This document shows, in pieces, positions 49,366-58,048 of a DNA stretch of 64,000 nt. Position 1 is the first letter of the stretch. Each line of letters opens with the position of its first letter. This stretch comes from Hongsoonwoonella zoysiae (lineage in GTDB: Bacteria; Pseudomonadota; Alphaproteobacteria; Rhizobiales; Stappiaceae): positions 124,001-188,000 of the forward strand of contig NZ_JABRXF010000001.1 of the NCBI RefSeq assembly GCF_013266695.1, given 5' to 3'. Position numbers and translations under genes: made by a program. The notes beneath the pieces were generated by a model. It worked only from the letters and a program-made list of their open reading frames with translations. It did no database searches and was not told where the DNA came from.

Positions 49366-50316
49366 TTATTTATCGATAAACAATTCTTCATGCGCTCTTA
49401 TTTTTTCTTTCAGATCCTCAAATCGGGATAGAAGGTATGATCTAAGTTTTTCCACCAGCGGTGTTTTTGAACCCGACTTTGGCACGAGCAAGCCCAAAGT
49501 GCGATTAGGGTGGTCCAGCTTCATCGGAAGCGCCGTTATCGCGCCGGCGCCGTGAAGGGCATATACGACGGTGTGAGGCAATATCGTCAGGCAGTCCGTG
49601 TTCATCAGGTAATTGACGATAGTCCCGAGCCCTCCGCCGAATGCCGCGATCTCGACATGGCTGGCATCGACCGAGAGGAGTGCGTTTTTCAAATCAACGT
49701 TCAGCGGACTGAGCGGCGGCGGGGCGATCCATCGGTATCTGCATAAATCGGCAGCCGTCAGCCTATCCATTGAGAGTAACGGGTGCCCGGTCCGGCACGC
49801 CACCAGATTCCGTCCATGGATCAAGGGGGTAAAGTCGAGGTTTTTTTCCGGATCCAGGAAATCCATAGGGCAAACGGCGACGTCGATACGATCTCCGACA
49901 AGACGCGAAACAAGATCATCCGGATAGCCGTGACTGAATTGTACGGTAACGTCCGGACGATCTGCCTGAAAGCCGGCGATCAATCCGGATACAAAACCTT
50001 CCAGCAGGAACGGAGTTCCGCCGATGCGCAATTCGCCTTCTTCGCCTGTGCGGATCCGGTCAACGCTTTCGCAAGCGCGTTTCGTGGCGGTGCGGATGGC
50101 GTTCCCCTGTTCGACCAGTCGTTTTCCCACCGTTGTCAGCTGCAGTGGTTTGCGGGCACGAGAGAAGAGGGGGCCGCCGATTTGCACCTCGAGATCTTTC
50201 ACCAAGCGTGAAAGCGCAGGCTGGCTCGTACCCAGAGTCGCCGCTGCCTCGGTAAAGCCGCCGGCCTCATGGATTTCAGCAAGCCACATCAGATGCTTTG
50301 GATTCAGATCGGTCAT
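49366..50316 (-). CDS. LysR-family transcriptional regulator
   Basis: A 316-residue LysR regulator. The helix-turn-helix is in residues 1-60 (GGFTEAAATLGTSQPALSRLVKDLE); the rest is the periplasmic-binding-like effector domain (GELRIGGTPFLLEGFVSGLIAGF). It diverges from the peroxiredoxin-like/CoA transferase/maleylacetate reductase operon, the arrangement expected for a LysR activator of that operon, usually responding to a pathway intermediate such as a muconate. The start at 50316 has GGAGG seven bases upstream. A palindrome with T-N11-A symmetry lies 28 bases upstream of it. Confidence 0.93.
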   Translation of the reverse strand: MTDLNPKHLMWLAEIHEAGGFTEAAATLGTSQPALSRLVKDLEVQIGGPLFSRARKPLQLTTVGKRLVEQGNAIRTATKRACESVDRIRTGEEGELRIGGTPFLLEGFVSGLIAGFQADRPDVTVQFSHGYPDDLVSRLVGDRIDVAVCPMDFLDPEKNLDFTPLIHGRNLVACRTGHPLLSMDRLTAADLCRYRWIAPPPLSPLNVDLKNALLSVDASHVEIAAFGGGLGTIVNYLMNTDCLTILPHTVVYALHGAGAITALPMKLDHPNRTLGLLVPKSGSKTPLVEKLRSYLLSRFEDLKEKIRAHEELFIDK

Positions 50317-50343
50317 CTGTTTGCCTCCGGCATTGTTGCCAAT

Positions 50344-50360
50344 CATATCATTATGATATG
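50344..50360. promoter_or_regulatory. palindrome with LysR box symmetry in the divergent promoter region
   Basis: CATATCA-TTA-TGATATG is a perfect 7-bp inverted repeat; the inner 13 bases fit the LysR consensus T-N11-A. It sits 28 bases upstream of the LysR start and about 200 bases ahead of the divergent operon. Confidence 0.6.
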
Positions 50361-50557
50361 GAAATTCTTTATTTGATATTTCCGATGATATCTTCGCTTG
50401 GGTATTTTCCAGACATTCGCAAATCCGGTGCCGACAGTCAGGCATCCGACGATCTGGCAGGATGGTGTGTGCAGGCGAATATGATCTTTTCGCCCGCGGC
50501 CGCCCGGCGTCGATCTGACCTCGCCAATGTCGTCTCCGGCAGCAATGTGAGGGTCAA

Positions 50558-51118
50558 ATGACCGCATCCGCAATTGAGCGCGCAGATGCCTGCGCGACAC
50601 AATCAGTACGACTGCGTTCCGGTGAGCAGGTTCCCGAGCTGGATGTACCGCTTGCGCGCGGCGGTCGATGGAAGCTTTCCGAGCAGCGTCCGAAGATATT
50701 CACGCTCATACTGGCCTTCAGAGGGCTGCATTGCAGTTTCTGCAAGCAGGAGATTCAGGCTCTTCGCGAACGCCTGCCGGAGCTCGATGCCATCGGCATG
50801 TCGGTTGTCGCGGTTAGCATGGATGACGCCGAGCGTGCGGCCACGGCACTACGGGAATGGTCGGTAGGCGATGTACCATTTGGCTACGGCCTGACGGAGG
50901 AACAGGCGCGAGACTGGGGCCTGTATATATCCCGGAAGATCAAGCCTGCCGAGCCTGAGACATTCTGTGAGCCGGGCGCCTACCTCGTCCGCCCGGACGG
51001 AACCCTTTATGCGCAGTTCCAGTCGACTGCCCCCTGGTTCCGGCTTGACCTGGACATCTTCCTTCGCGGTGTTCAGCTGTCGATCGAGCGTGGAACCCCT
51101 CCTCGGGGAGCCGAATAA
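50558..51118 (+). CDS. peroxiredoxin-like protein (AhpC/TSA fold)
   Basis: A 186-residue thioredoxin-fold protein. RGLHCSFCKQEIQAL near residue 55 has a CxxC-type pair (Cys58-x-x-Cys61) where a peroxiredoxin has its catalytic cysteine. The rest (LRERLPELDAIGMSVVAVSMDDAERA) follows the AhpC/TSA fold of the peroxiredoxin-like family. It heads the operon with the CoA transferase and maleylacetate reductase. It could reduce peroxides formed by oxygenase uncoupling, or act as a disulfide reductase; unproven. Confidence 0.8.
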   Translation: MTASAIERADACATQSVRLRSGEQVPELDVPLARGGRWKLSEQRPKIFTLILAFRGLHCSFCKQEIQALRERLPELDAIGMSVVAVSMDDAERAATALREWSVGDVPFGYGLTEEQARDWGLYISRKIKPAEPETFCEPGAYLVRPDGTLYAQFQSTAPWFRLDLDIFLRGVQLSIERGTPPRGAE

Positions 51119-51185
51119 GACCAATGCTTTGGCTGCAGGTTGCGGCGGAGCCGAGCGGCCAGCGGATTCCCGACAGGTAAGGCAG

Positions 51186-52046
51186 ATGGCAAGATTTCAG
51201 GATTTGAAAGACGCAATCGGCGAGAATATCGAGGACGGCTTTACCGTCGCGTTCGAGGGTTTCACGAATTTGATCCCCTATGCGGCGGCGCATGAAATCA
51301 TCCGCCAGGGCGTGACGGATTTGCACCTCATACGCATGACGCCCGATCTTATCTATGACCAACTTATTGGCATGGGAAGGGTCAGGAAGATGACGTTCTC
51401 CTACGCGGGCAATCCCGGTGTGGGGCTGCTGCGACGCATGCGCGATGCGGTGGAAAATGGCTGGCCGAGGCCGCTGGAGCTTGAAGAACACTCGCATTCC
51501 GCGATGGCCCAGGCTTATGAGGCCGGAGCAGCCGGATTACCCTGCGCCATCTTCAGAGGCTACAAGGGCGCAGACCTCCCGAAGGTCAATCCTGGCATCA
51601 AGTTCATAACGTGCCCCTTCAGCGGAGAAACTCTCGCGGCAGTACCCTCGTTAACGCCAAACCTGACGATTATTCATGCGCAAAAAGCCAACAGGAAGGG
51701 CGACGTCTTGGTGGAAGGCATTTTGGGAGTCCAGAAGGAGGCGGCGCTTGCCGCCAAATGCGTCGTCGTCACGGTCGAGGAAATTGTCGACAGCTTCTCC
51801 GGAGTCCATCCCAACGCGTGCATTTTGCCTGCTTGGACCATCCAGTCTATTTCCGTCGTTCCTGGTGGCGCGCATCCTTCCTACGCTCACGGTTACTACG
51901 ACCGGGATAACGCCGCCTATCTCGAGTGGGAACGTATCTCGTCAGACCGGGCCGTCTTCCTGAGTTGGATGGAAGAAAATGTACTGAATGCGGATCCGAA
52001 TTGCTTCGACCTGCGCGTCGAACGCATGCGAAGGAGCGCGGCATAA
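51186..52046 (+). CDS. 3-oxoadipate CoA-transferase-like subunit A (CatI/GctA type)
   Basis: A 286-residue subunit of a family I CoA transferase, similar to CatI of beta-ketoadipate degraders and to glutaconate CoA-transferase A. It carries DGFTVAFEGFTNLIPYAAAHEIIRQG near the start, and FSYAGNPGVGLLRRMRDAVENG. It would transfer CoA from succinyl-CoA to 3-oxoadipate together with subunit B, whose start overlaps its stop by one base (TAATG). The start ATG 51186 follows AGGTAAGG. Confidence 0.86.
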   Translation: MARFQDLKDAIGENIEDGFTVAFEGFTNLIPYAAAHEIIRQGVTDLHLIRMTPDLIYDQLIGMGRVRKMTFSYAGNPGVGLLRRMRDAVENGWPRPLELEEHSHSAMAQAYEAGAAGLPCAIFRGYKGADLPKVNPGIKFITCPFSGETLAAVPSLTPNLTIIHAQKANRKGDVLVEGILGVQKEAALAAKCVVVTVEEIVDSFSGVHPNACILPAWTIQSISVVPGGAHPSYAHGYYDRDNAAYLEWERISSDRAVFLSWMEENVLNADPNCFDLRVERMRRSAA

Positions 52047-52852
52047 TGGCTTTCACGTCTGAGGAAATGATGACCATCGCCGCGGCACGTGCGCTCAAGA
52101 ACGATGATGTCGTATTCGTGGGGATCGGTGCGCCGTCGGCAGCCTGCAACCTGGCCCGAATGACCCATGCCCCCGGACTGACCCTGATCTACGAGAGCGG
52201 GACGATCGGGACAGCGCCAACTGTGCTACCGCTGTCGATTGGTGACGGCGAACTGACCGACACTGCCCTAACAACCGTTTCTGTACCGGAAATGTTTCGA
52301 TACTGGCTGCAAGGTGGCCGTATTTCCGTAGGTTTTCTCGGCGCGGCGCAGATCGATCGGTTCGGCAATATCAACACGACGGTCATCGGCGATTATCACC
52401 GCCCCGACGTCCGCCTTCCTGGAGGCGGGGGGGCCCCGGAGATAGCGACCTCCTGCCATCAGACTTTCGTCATGATGAAGCAGTCGCGCCGGGGACTCGT
52501 CGAAAAGGTGGACTTCGTGACCTCGTTCGGCCACGGCGACGGCGGTGATGCCCGCCAGAACGCAGGTATTGCGACAAAGGGACCGACCCTGCTCATCACG
52601 GATCTCGCTATCTGGAAGCCCGACTCCAAAAGCAAGGAGTTCATCGTCAGCGCCATTCACCCCGGCGTCGGTGCGGAACAGATACAGGAATCCTGTGGTT
52701 GGCCTGTCCGATACGCTGAGAACGTGGCAACGACGGAGCCTCCCAGTCAGGAAGAGCTTCTCGTGTTGCGTGACCTCAATGCGCGCACGAAAGCTGCCCG
52801 CGAAAGGCCTTTAGCCATGAAAATGGCCAGGCGAGCCAGCACAGCCGGCTAA
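52046..52852 (+). CDS. 3-oxoadipate CoA-transferase-like subunit B (CatJ/GctB type)
   Basis: A 268-residue beta subunit. The active-site glutamate that forms the CoA thioester is in LTLIYESGTIG near residue 51. Other CatJ-like features are GFLGAAQIDRFGNINTTVIGDY and the GGGGAPEIA loop. Together with subunit A it makes 3-oxoadipyl-CoA, the substrate of the PcaF thiolase on the other strand. The stop (TAATGGAGG) overlaps a possible start of maleylacetate reductase. Confidence 0.88.
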   Translation: MAFTSEEMMTIAAARALKNDDVVFVGIGAPSAACNLARMTHAPGLTLIYESGTIGTAPTVLPLSIGDGELTDTALTTVSVPEMFRYWLQGGRISVGFLGAAQIDRFGNINTTVIGDYHRPDVRLPGGGGAPEIATSCHQTFVMMKQSRRGLVEKVDFVTSFGHGDGGDARQNAGIATKGPTLLITDLAIWKPDSKSKEFIVSAIHPGVGAEQIQESCGWPVRYAENVATTEPPSQEELLVLRDLNARTKAARERPLAMKMARRASTAG

Positions 52853-52863
52853 TGGAGGCTCCG

Positions 52864-53943
52864 ATGAAAGACTTCATCTACACCGGTACACAGAGCCGCG
52901 TCATATTCGGAAGCGGCACACTTGCCGAATTGCCGGCAGAGGCCGAACGCCTCGGCGCTCGCAGGATACTCGTCCTTACGACGCCCCAGCAACGCGAACA
53001 AGGTGACGCATTGGTCGAATTGCTCGACGGCCGGGCGGTAGGATCTTTCGATCAAGCCACGATGCATACGCCCGTCGAAATCACCAATCGCGCCATTTCG
53101 GTCGCGTCTGAACGCGATGTTGATGCAACTGTCGCTATTGGGGGCGGATCGACGATCGGACTTGGCAAGGCTCTCTCGCTTCACGCAAACCTCCCGCAGA
53201 TTGCGATCCCGACCACCTATGCGGGTTCGGAAATGACCCCTTATCTCGGGCAGAGCGAAGGCGGGCGGAAAACCACATTGCGTGACGACAGGGTCAGGCC
53301 GAAGACCGTGATCTACGATGTCGACCTGACGTTGTCATTGCCCGTGCAGATGTCCATTGTGTCCGGCCTCAACGCAGTCGCACACGCCATGGAGGCCCTT
53401 TATGCAAGGGACGGCAACCCGGTGATTTCGCTGATGGCAGAAGAAGGCATTCGCGCGTTGGGTCAGGCACTCCCGGCTCTGAAACACGACAGCTCAAGTC
53501 TGGAGGGAAGATCGGATGCCCTTTACGGGGCCTGGCTTTGCAGCACTTGCCTGAGTGCGGCTGGCATGTCTCTGCATCACAAGCTTTGTCACGCTATCGG
53601 AGGCGCTTACAACCTTCCGCACGCCGAAACGCATTCAATCATTCTTCCGCATGCTGCCGCGTACAACGCAAGCGCCACACCGGACGCCATGGCAAGGATT
53701 GCGCGCGCGCTTGGGCGCACCGATGCAGATGGAGCGGCCGCATTGGCCACGCTGACATCATCCATCGGCGCTCCCAGCGCACTGAGGGACTTTGGCATGC
53801 CGGAAGCCGGCATTCGCGAGATCGCCCGTTTGACCGTGGAGAATCCTTACTGGAATCCGCGACCGATCGATGAAGTCAGTATTCGCGCCTTGATCGCCCG
53901 CGCTTGGTCTGGAAATCCCCCTGACGCTACAGCTTATACTTGA
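52864..53943 (+). CDS. maleylacetate reductase
   Basis: A 359-residue iron-type alcohol-dehydrogenase-fold enzyme that reduces maleylacetate to 3-oxoadipate with NAD(P)H and can reductively dechlorinate chloromaleylacetates. Family features: VIFGSGTLAELPAEAE, VAIGGGSTIGLGKAL, IPTTYAGSEMTPYLGQ and LHHKLCHAIGGAYNLPHAETHS with the His pair. The start at 52864 has GGAGG five bases upstream; ATG 52852 also fits. It links dienelactone hydrolase to the CoA transferase step. Last gene of its operon. Confidence 0.94.
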   Translation: MKDFIYTGTQSRVIFGSGTLAELPAEAERLGARRILVLTTPQQREQGDALVELLDGRAVGSFDQATMHTPVEITNRAISVASERDVDATVAIGGGSTIGLGKALSLHANLPQIAIPTTYAGSEMTPYLGQSEGGRKTTLRDDRVRPKTVIYDVDLTLSLPVQMSIVSGLNAVAHAMEALYARDGNPVISLMAEEGIRALGQALPALKHDSSSLEGRSDALYGAWLCSTCLSAAGMSLHHKLCHAIGGAYNLPHAETHSIILPHAAAYNASATPDAMARIARALGRTDADGAAALATLTSSIGAPSALRDFGMPEAGIREIARLTVENPYWNPRPIDEVSIRALIARAWSGNPPDATAYT

Positions 53944-54024
53944 AGAAAATCAGCTCCCCGGAAATATCGGATCTGGAACGGTGAAGCACCCACCCAACGC
54001 ACCAAGTTGGAGATACGGCGTTGT

Positions 54025-54648
54025 TCAAAACTCCGGCGCCTCGTAATCCGATCCATGGCTGAGCTCAAGTTGTTCGTCCACGGCGAAGTCGTACCGGAAC
54101 CTGAGGTATTCAACACGAAGCCGGTAATAGAAACGTTCTAGGTCCGCGCGCGTGACGCTCAGGCGGATGCAAATGCCCTGACCACTGTATTTGATGGCAT
54201 CCGTAAAGTTATATGTATCGACGCTCAGCAGAAGCCGGATCCAATCATCGGGCGAAAGGGCATTCGCGTTGGCATCCGCGTCCCCTGATTCCCCTGCTCC
54301 GCTCTCCGGCCGCGCCAATTCCCCGTCGCGCGGCACAGGCATGTCCGGAAAACGCCCATCGGTTATGATCGTCAGGGAGATATCCGGCTCAGTGGGCGCC
54401 CAGTAGTCTGATTCATTGGTTCGCAGAACGCGCTTGAGGAACGGTAGCAGGCTGCAGGCCTCGTCTTCGCTTGCCCTGATGACGCCCACCCCTCGCGACG
54501 CCCAATATTCGGTCGTGCGCTTCAATATGGCGTCGTTGACGATCGACTCTCCCTTCCACAAGAGGCCGACATCGTAACTGACCCAGCCATGCTCGAAATC
54601 ACTATGGACGATTTCGAGAGCGAGATCGCCCGACTGTAGGATAGCCAT
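54025..54648 (-). CDS. hypothetical protein
   Basis: A 207-residue soluble protein I do not recognise. It starts MAILQSGDLALEIVHSDFEHGW, has a central acidic, low-complexity linker rich in Gly, Glu, Asp, Ala and Asn (GAGESGDADANANALSPDD), and a C-terminal part (ICIRLSVTRADLERFYYRLRVEYLRFRYDFAVDEQLELSHG) predicted helical. No catalytic motif seen. AAGG lies seven bases before the start. It belongs to the phage- or island-like zone; an immunity or regulator role is only a guess. Confidence 0.62.
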   Translation of the reverse strand: MAILQSGDLALEIVHSDFEHGWVSYDVGLLWKGESIVNDAILKRTTEYWASRGVGVIRASEDEACSLLPFLKRVLRTNESDYWAPTEPDISLTIITDGRFPDMPVPRDGELARPESGAGESGDADANANALSPDDWIRLLLSVDTYNFTDAIKYSGQGICIRLSVTRADLERFYYRLRVEYLRFRYDFAVDEQLELSHGSDYEAPEF

Positions 54649-54666
54649 ATGTGCGCCTTCCGTATC

Positions 54667-54816
54667 TCAGGTAGCCTGCTCATCTTGTGCAACGCCCTTC
54701 AGTATTCGGCGAAGGCAGCGGAAAAGGCCGTCCGCAGGACCGCTTCCTTCCAGGCGGATGGCAAGCTTTTCTTTCAAGGACTGTCCGCGTCTTCGCGGAA
54801 TTGGATACGCCACCAT
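54667..54816 (-). CDS. possible small basic protein downstream of the DUF5681 gene
   Basis: A 49-codon frame (MVAYPIPRRRGQSLKEKLAIRL...) starts 19 bases after the DUF5681 stop and ends at 54667, just before the next gene. It is basic and helical-looking. The upstream bases are pyrimidine-rich, so there is no ribosome site, and it may not be translated. Confidence 0.35.
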   Translation of the reverse strand: MVAYPIPRRRGQSLKEKLAIRLEGSGPADGLFRCLRRILKGVAQDEQAT

Positions 54817-54835
54817 GGAGGGTCGGTCGGACCGC

Positions 54836-55780
54836 TCACGCCTCGCCTTCACGCAGTCGCTCCAGCCCCTCCACAAGGTTGTCGGACAGTTGCTTTGCAT
54901 AGCGCAGGGGCGGGAAAGTCTTGCCGCGCGACTGTTCTCGACCGAACCTTCGCCACGCCTGGTAGACTTCCTTGAGCAATTGGCGTTTCGGCAGGGCGTC
55001 ATGACGCATGCTGCGCAGAACGATCTCGTCGTCCGACAGCCGATGCCGTCCGGGCAAGCTGTCGTTCAGTATCTGCGCGAAGGCGAGCGCCGTTCCCGGT
55101 CCGTTGAGCGGATCGGCACCGTCCGGATCTCCCATCGACCGGCAGTCCAGCGCATCCTGCAGGAACAGGATATCCCGCAACTTGCAGGTTTCCCGGAGTT
55201 TCGCTGCACCTTCCCCATCAATCGGTCCTGTAAATCGCACGCCCTTGACCGCGTCGATGACAACGTCGTCGGGGTGCGGCAACGGCTCCGGAGGAGTTTC
55301 GCCACGCGCTTCGGCTTCCGCGATATCCTTGCGAGCGGCCGCGACATAACCCCGCCAGAAGTCATTGCTGTCGGTAATTTCCTGCCGCTCCCGTCGTTTG
55401 GCCTGGTCGTAACGCTCGATCACATGCCTTTGCGCATGCGAGTTGCCTTTCGTGGCCGCGACGTATTGCGCCCTAAGTACGGCCTCGATCGCCGAAATCG
55501 CTTGTGTTTCGCTACCTTCACGGACCGTCACCTTGCGCTCGGCAAGCTTCAGGACCAGTTCGTCCGTCGACAGGCATCGATCGTCGGAGAGGCCCTGAGA
55601 CTTGGGCCGGCCCTTCGGGTTGCCGGACTGCCCTTTCTTGAACTGCGTGTGCGCAGGCGGACGCTTGTAGCCGGTGCCGAACAGGATCGTATCCTTCGCT
55701 TGCCTCACCGCCTCTTGGGGAATCCCGGTCGACGGCTTCTCGTCGCGATCCGACGGTTCGTCCTTCGAAGAGGCGCTCAT
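54836..55780 (-). CDS. DUF5681 domain protein
   Basis: A 314-residue protein with the GYKRPPAHTQFKKGQSGNPKGRP segment that defines DUF5681, seen mostly in proteins of prophages and integrated islands. The remainder is helical and charged (RRERQEITDSNDFWRGYVAAARKDI). Its ATG overlaps the methyltransferase stop by four bases, so the two are made together. Function unknown; association with DNA-packaging genes is known for relatives, but no terminase is seen here. Confidence 0.8.
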   Translation of the reverse strand: MSASSKDEPSDRDEKPSTGIPQEAVRQAKDTILFGTGYKRPPAHTQFKKGQSGNPKGRPKSQGLSDDRCLSTDELVLKLAERKVTVREGSETQAISAIEAVLRAQYVAATKGNSHAQRHVIERYDQAKRRERQEITDSNDFWRGYVAAARKDIAEAEARGETPPEPLPHPDDVVIDAVKGVRFTGPIDGEGAAKLRETCKLRDILFLQDALDCRSMGDPDGADPLNGPGTALAFAQILNDSLPGRHRLSDDEIVLRSMRHDALPKRQLLKEVYQAWRRFGREQSRGKTFPPLRYAKQLSDNLVEGLERLREGEA

Positions 55781-57135
55781 TTACCGGTTCTCCCTCTCCG
55801 GGCCCGCGTTACCGGTACGGCCGGCGGCGCGCGCCTTTCTTCGGCAACCTCCTCGAAAACGGTTCCCGTTGGCTCCAGCACAGCTTGTTTGCCAGTGAAG
55901 GCCTGCCATCGGGTAAGGATCGCGTCGCAGTAGGCCAGGTCGTATTCGACGATCCGCGCCTGCCTGCCGCAGCTTTCAGCGGCGATCAACGTCGTGCCGG
56001 AACCGCCGAAGACGTCAAGCACAATATCGCCACGCCGCGAGCAGTCGCGGATCGCATCGGCGACGAGAGCGACCGGTTTGACGGTCGGATGCATGGCAAG
56101 CTCCTCCATGCGCTTCGCTCCGACGCTGCTGATGCCGACATAGTCCCACACGTTCGTTCGATAGCGCCCGGTGTCTCCGAGGCCGAAGCTGTTCACATGC
56201 GGGCCGTCGCCCACCTTGAAGACAAAAACGAGTTCGTGTTTCGACCGGTAGAACGTACCCATGCCGCCGTTCGTCTTGTTCCAGACGCACAGGTTCTTCA
56301 ACTCCGAGAACGCGGCCTCTCCGGCATCGAGCAATTCGCGCATGTGTCGCCAATCCATGCAGACGAAGGCAATCGAGCCGTCGCTCGCCATCGATGCAGC
56401 ATTCTTCAGCGTTGTCGTCAGAAACTCCGTGAAGTCCTCGCGGCTCATTTCGCCGGCGGCGAAGGCGAACTCCCGATGCTTGACCCTGCCCAGGCCTCCG
56501 ACGTGCCCGTCGATCGGCACATTGTAGGGCGGATCGGTGAAGATGAGATCAGCACGGTCTTCGCCCATCAAAAGTGCGATGTCGTCGGCCGACCTGGCAT
56601 CGCCACAGAGCAACCGATGACGGCCGAGGCGCCAGAGGTCTCCGCGTTTCGATACCGCCACCTCCGGAGGTTCGGGAATCCGATCGGCGGGTATGTCCGG
56701 AGCCGTCATCGAGGCCTCTTGAGCGTGGTCGAGCGTCAGGTCGATCTCGGCGAGCGAAAACCCCGTCAACGTCACATCGAAGTCGAGATCGATCAGTGCC
56801 TGCAATTCGATCGCCAGCACTTCGGTGTCCCAGCCAGCATTGAGAGCGAGTTTGTTGTCGGCAAGAACATAGGCCCGCCGTTCCGCCGCGCTCAGTTGCG
56901 ATAACTTGAGCGTCGGCACCTCATCCAATCCCAATTCTTTGGCTGCCACCACCCGGCCGTGGCCGGCGATAATTTCCCCGTCGTCGCTGACAAGCACGGG
57001 ATTGGTGAAGCCGAAGCGGGCGATGCTGTCCGCGATCTGGCGGATCTGCTTCTTCGAATGCCGTCGCGCATTGCCGGGGTATGGCCGCAGCGCCGACAGT
57101 TTCATCATCTCTATCCGGGACGCAATCGCCGTCAT
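55777..57135 (-). CDS. ParB-like nuclease domain fused to DNA methyltransferase
   Basis: A protein of about 452 residues. Residues 1-110 are a ParB N-terminal-like domain (NPVLVSDDGEIIAGHGRVVAAKELG; the HGR pattern replaces the GxxR box). From about 150 it is an N4/N6 DNA methyltransferase with the catalytic DPPYNVP near residue 210 and SAM-binding FGGSGTT near 404. Such fusions are typical of phages and islands, acting as orphan methylases without a cognate restriction enzyme. The start at 57135 is chosen because AGGAG lies seven bases upstream. It is coupled to the DUF5681 gene. Confidence 0.9.
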   Translation of the reverse strand: MTAIASRIEMMKLSALRPYPGNARRHSKKQIRQIADSIARFGFTNPVLVSDDGEIIAGHGRVVAAKELGLDEVPTLKLSQLSAAERRAYVLADNKLALNAGWDTEVLAIELQALIDLDFDVTLTGFSLAEIDLTLDHAQEASMTAPDIPADRIPEPPEVAVSKRGDLWRLGRHRLLCGDARSADDIALLMGEDRADLIFTDPPYNVPIDGHVGGLGRVKHREFAFAAGEMSREDFTEFLTTTLKNAASMASDGSIAFVCMDWRHMRELLDAGEAAFSELKNLCVWNKTNGGMGTFYRSKHELVFVFKVGDGPHVNSFGLGDTGRYRTNVWDYVGISSVGAKRMEELAMHPTVKPVALVADAIRDCSRRGDIVLDVFGGSGTTLIAAESCGRQARIVEYDLAYCDAILTRWQAFTGKQAVLEPTGTVFEEVAEERRAPPAVPVTRARRGRTGK

Positions 57136-57302
57136 CGCCATGCTCCTTTCGCAGTCCGTCACCCGAGCGAGTGCGACAAACGTTGGGCGGACAACGGCGT
57201 ATGGATCAAGAACGCAATGATGCGCGCATCGCGGCTATAATCGAGGAATTTTAGAGTTATGGAACTTTCGAAGCCTCCTCAAAATTTAAAAGGCGTTAGA
57301 AG

Positions 57303-57344
57303 GGTGTTTGAAGCCCGTTTGAACGGACGAGCTTCGAAAACACC
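57303..57344. repeat. compound hairpin upstream of the methyltransferase gene
   Basis: GGTGTTTGAAGC (57303-57314) pairs with GCTTCGAAAACACC (57331-57344) with a two-base bulge, and the interior CCGTTTGAACGG (57315-57326) is itself palindromic. It has no T-tract. Confidence 0.6.
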
Positions 57345-57603
57345 GGCTAAATTCAGATGTTCACGAACGCGTGATACGCCGTGGACAACAATACGCTGAA
57401 TGCTGGCAGCCGCTGGTCTTGGAGCGCATGGCGGGCGTCATGATGGTGATGCCGAAGAACGATTCGGTACCGGAGAGCAGATCGAAGCGGATCTCTGAAA
57501 CCGATCCAGGCCGCAGTTTCATCAGCCGATGCGCGTATCTTGCCGCATCCGCCTTTCCGACATTGCGGCACCAAAAGCAAAAACCGTCTCGCCTGCATCA
57601 TCG

Positions 57604-57772
57604 GGCAATGCAATCCCGGAATTTGTGATGTGCCAACCGGCAAACGACACTACATTCCCGTGCAATCGGCATGACCTTCCCGTATTGCTGCCTGCTGCTT
57701 CCGTCAGAAGGCATTCGCATCCCGCTTTGCGGCAATGCAATCCCGCTTAACCGCAATGGCATCCCGGATAAC
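57604..57772. repeat. degenerate 21-bp tandem repeat array
   Basis: A TCCCG core recurs at 57614, 57656, 57678, 57699 (as TTCCG), 57720, 57741 and 57762, with spacings of 42, 22, 21, 21, 21 and 21 bases. The last three units are the best: each runs (G/C)GCA-TCCCG-C, with consensus GGCAATGGCATCCCGCTTAAC. The spacing equals two helical turns, as in plasmid iterons or a repressor array. It can also be read as a seven-residue repeat on the minus strand, in a weak frame. Confidence 0.7.
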
Positions 57773-58023
57773 GGCACCGTTTTGCGGGGCAAATTCCCTG
57801 ATATCGAGATAGATTGCGAAAAAGAAAACATCACAACGTCCATTGCGTGATGCATAAAACCTCTGCAACCCATTGAAAACACGAACGAACACCGACCTCT
57901 GCGCGACAAATCCTCGGCAGAATGGCCCGATTCCCTGATATTTCGGAGACTTCAGCGGCCAAACCCAAAGACGGGCTCGCGGTGGACTACACCCACCGCC
58001 ACTTGTCCTGTCGAAAGCGTTCT

Positions 58024-58048
58024 CCCGATCCGGCTTCGGTCGGGTTTT
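58024..58048 (+). terminator. terminator-like hairpin
   Basis: CCCGA-T-CCG pairs with CGG-TCGGG around GCTT, followed by TTTT. No obvious gene ends in front of it. Confidence 0.5.

Noticed and set aside
57598..57909. 103-codon minus-strand frame across the 21-bp repeats, readable as seven-residue repeats
   Set aside because: Poor codon pattern and no ribosome site; other frames are equally open, so the DNA repeat itself seems the real feature.
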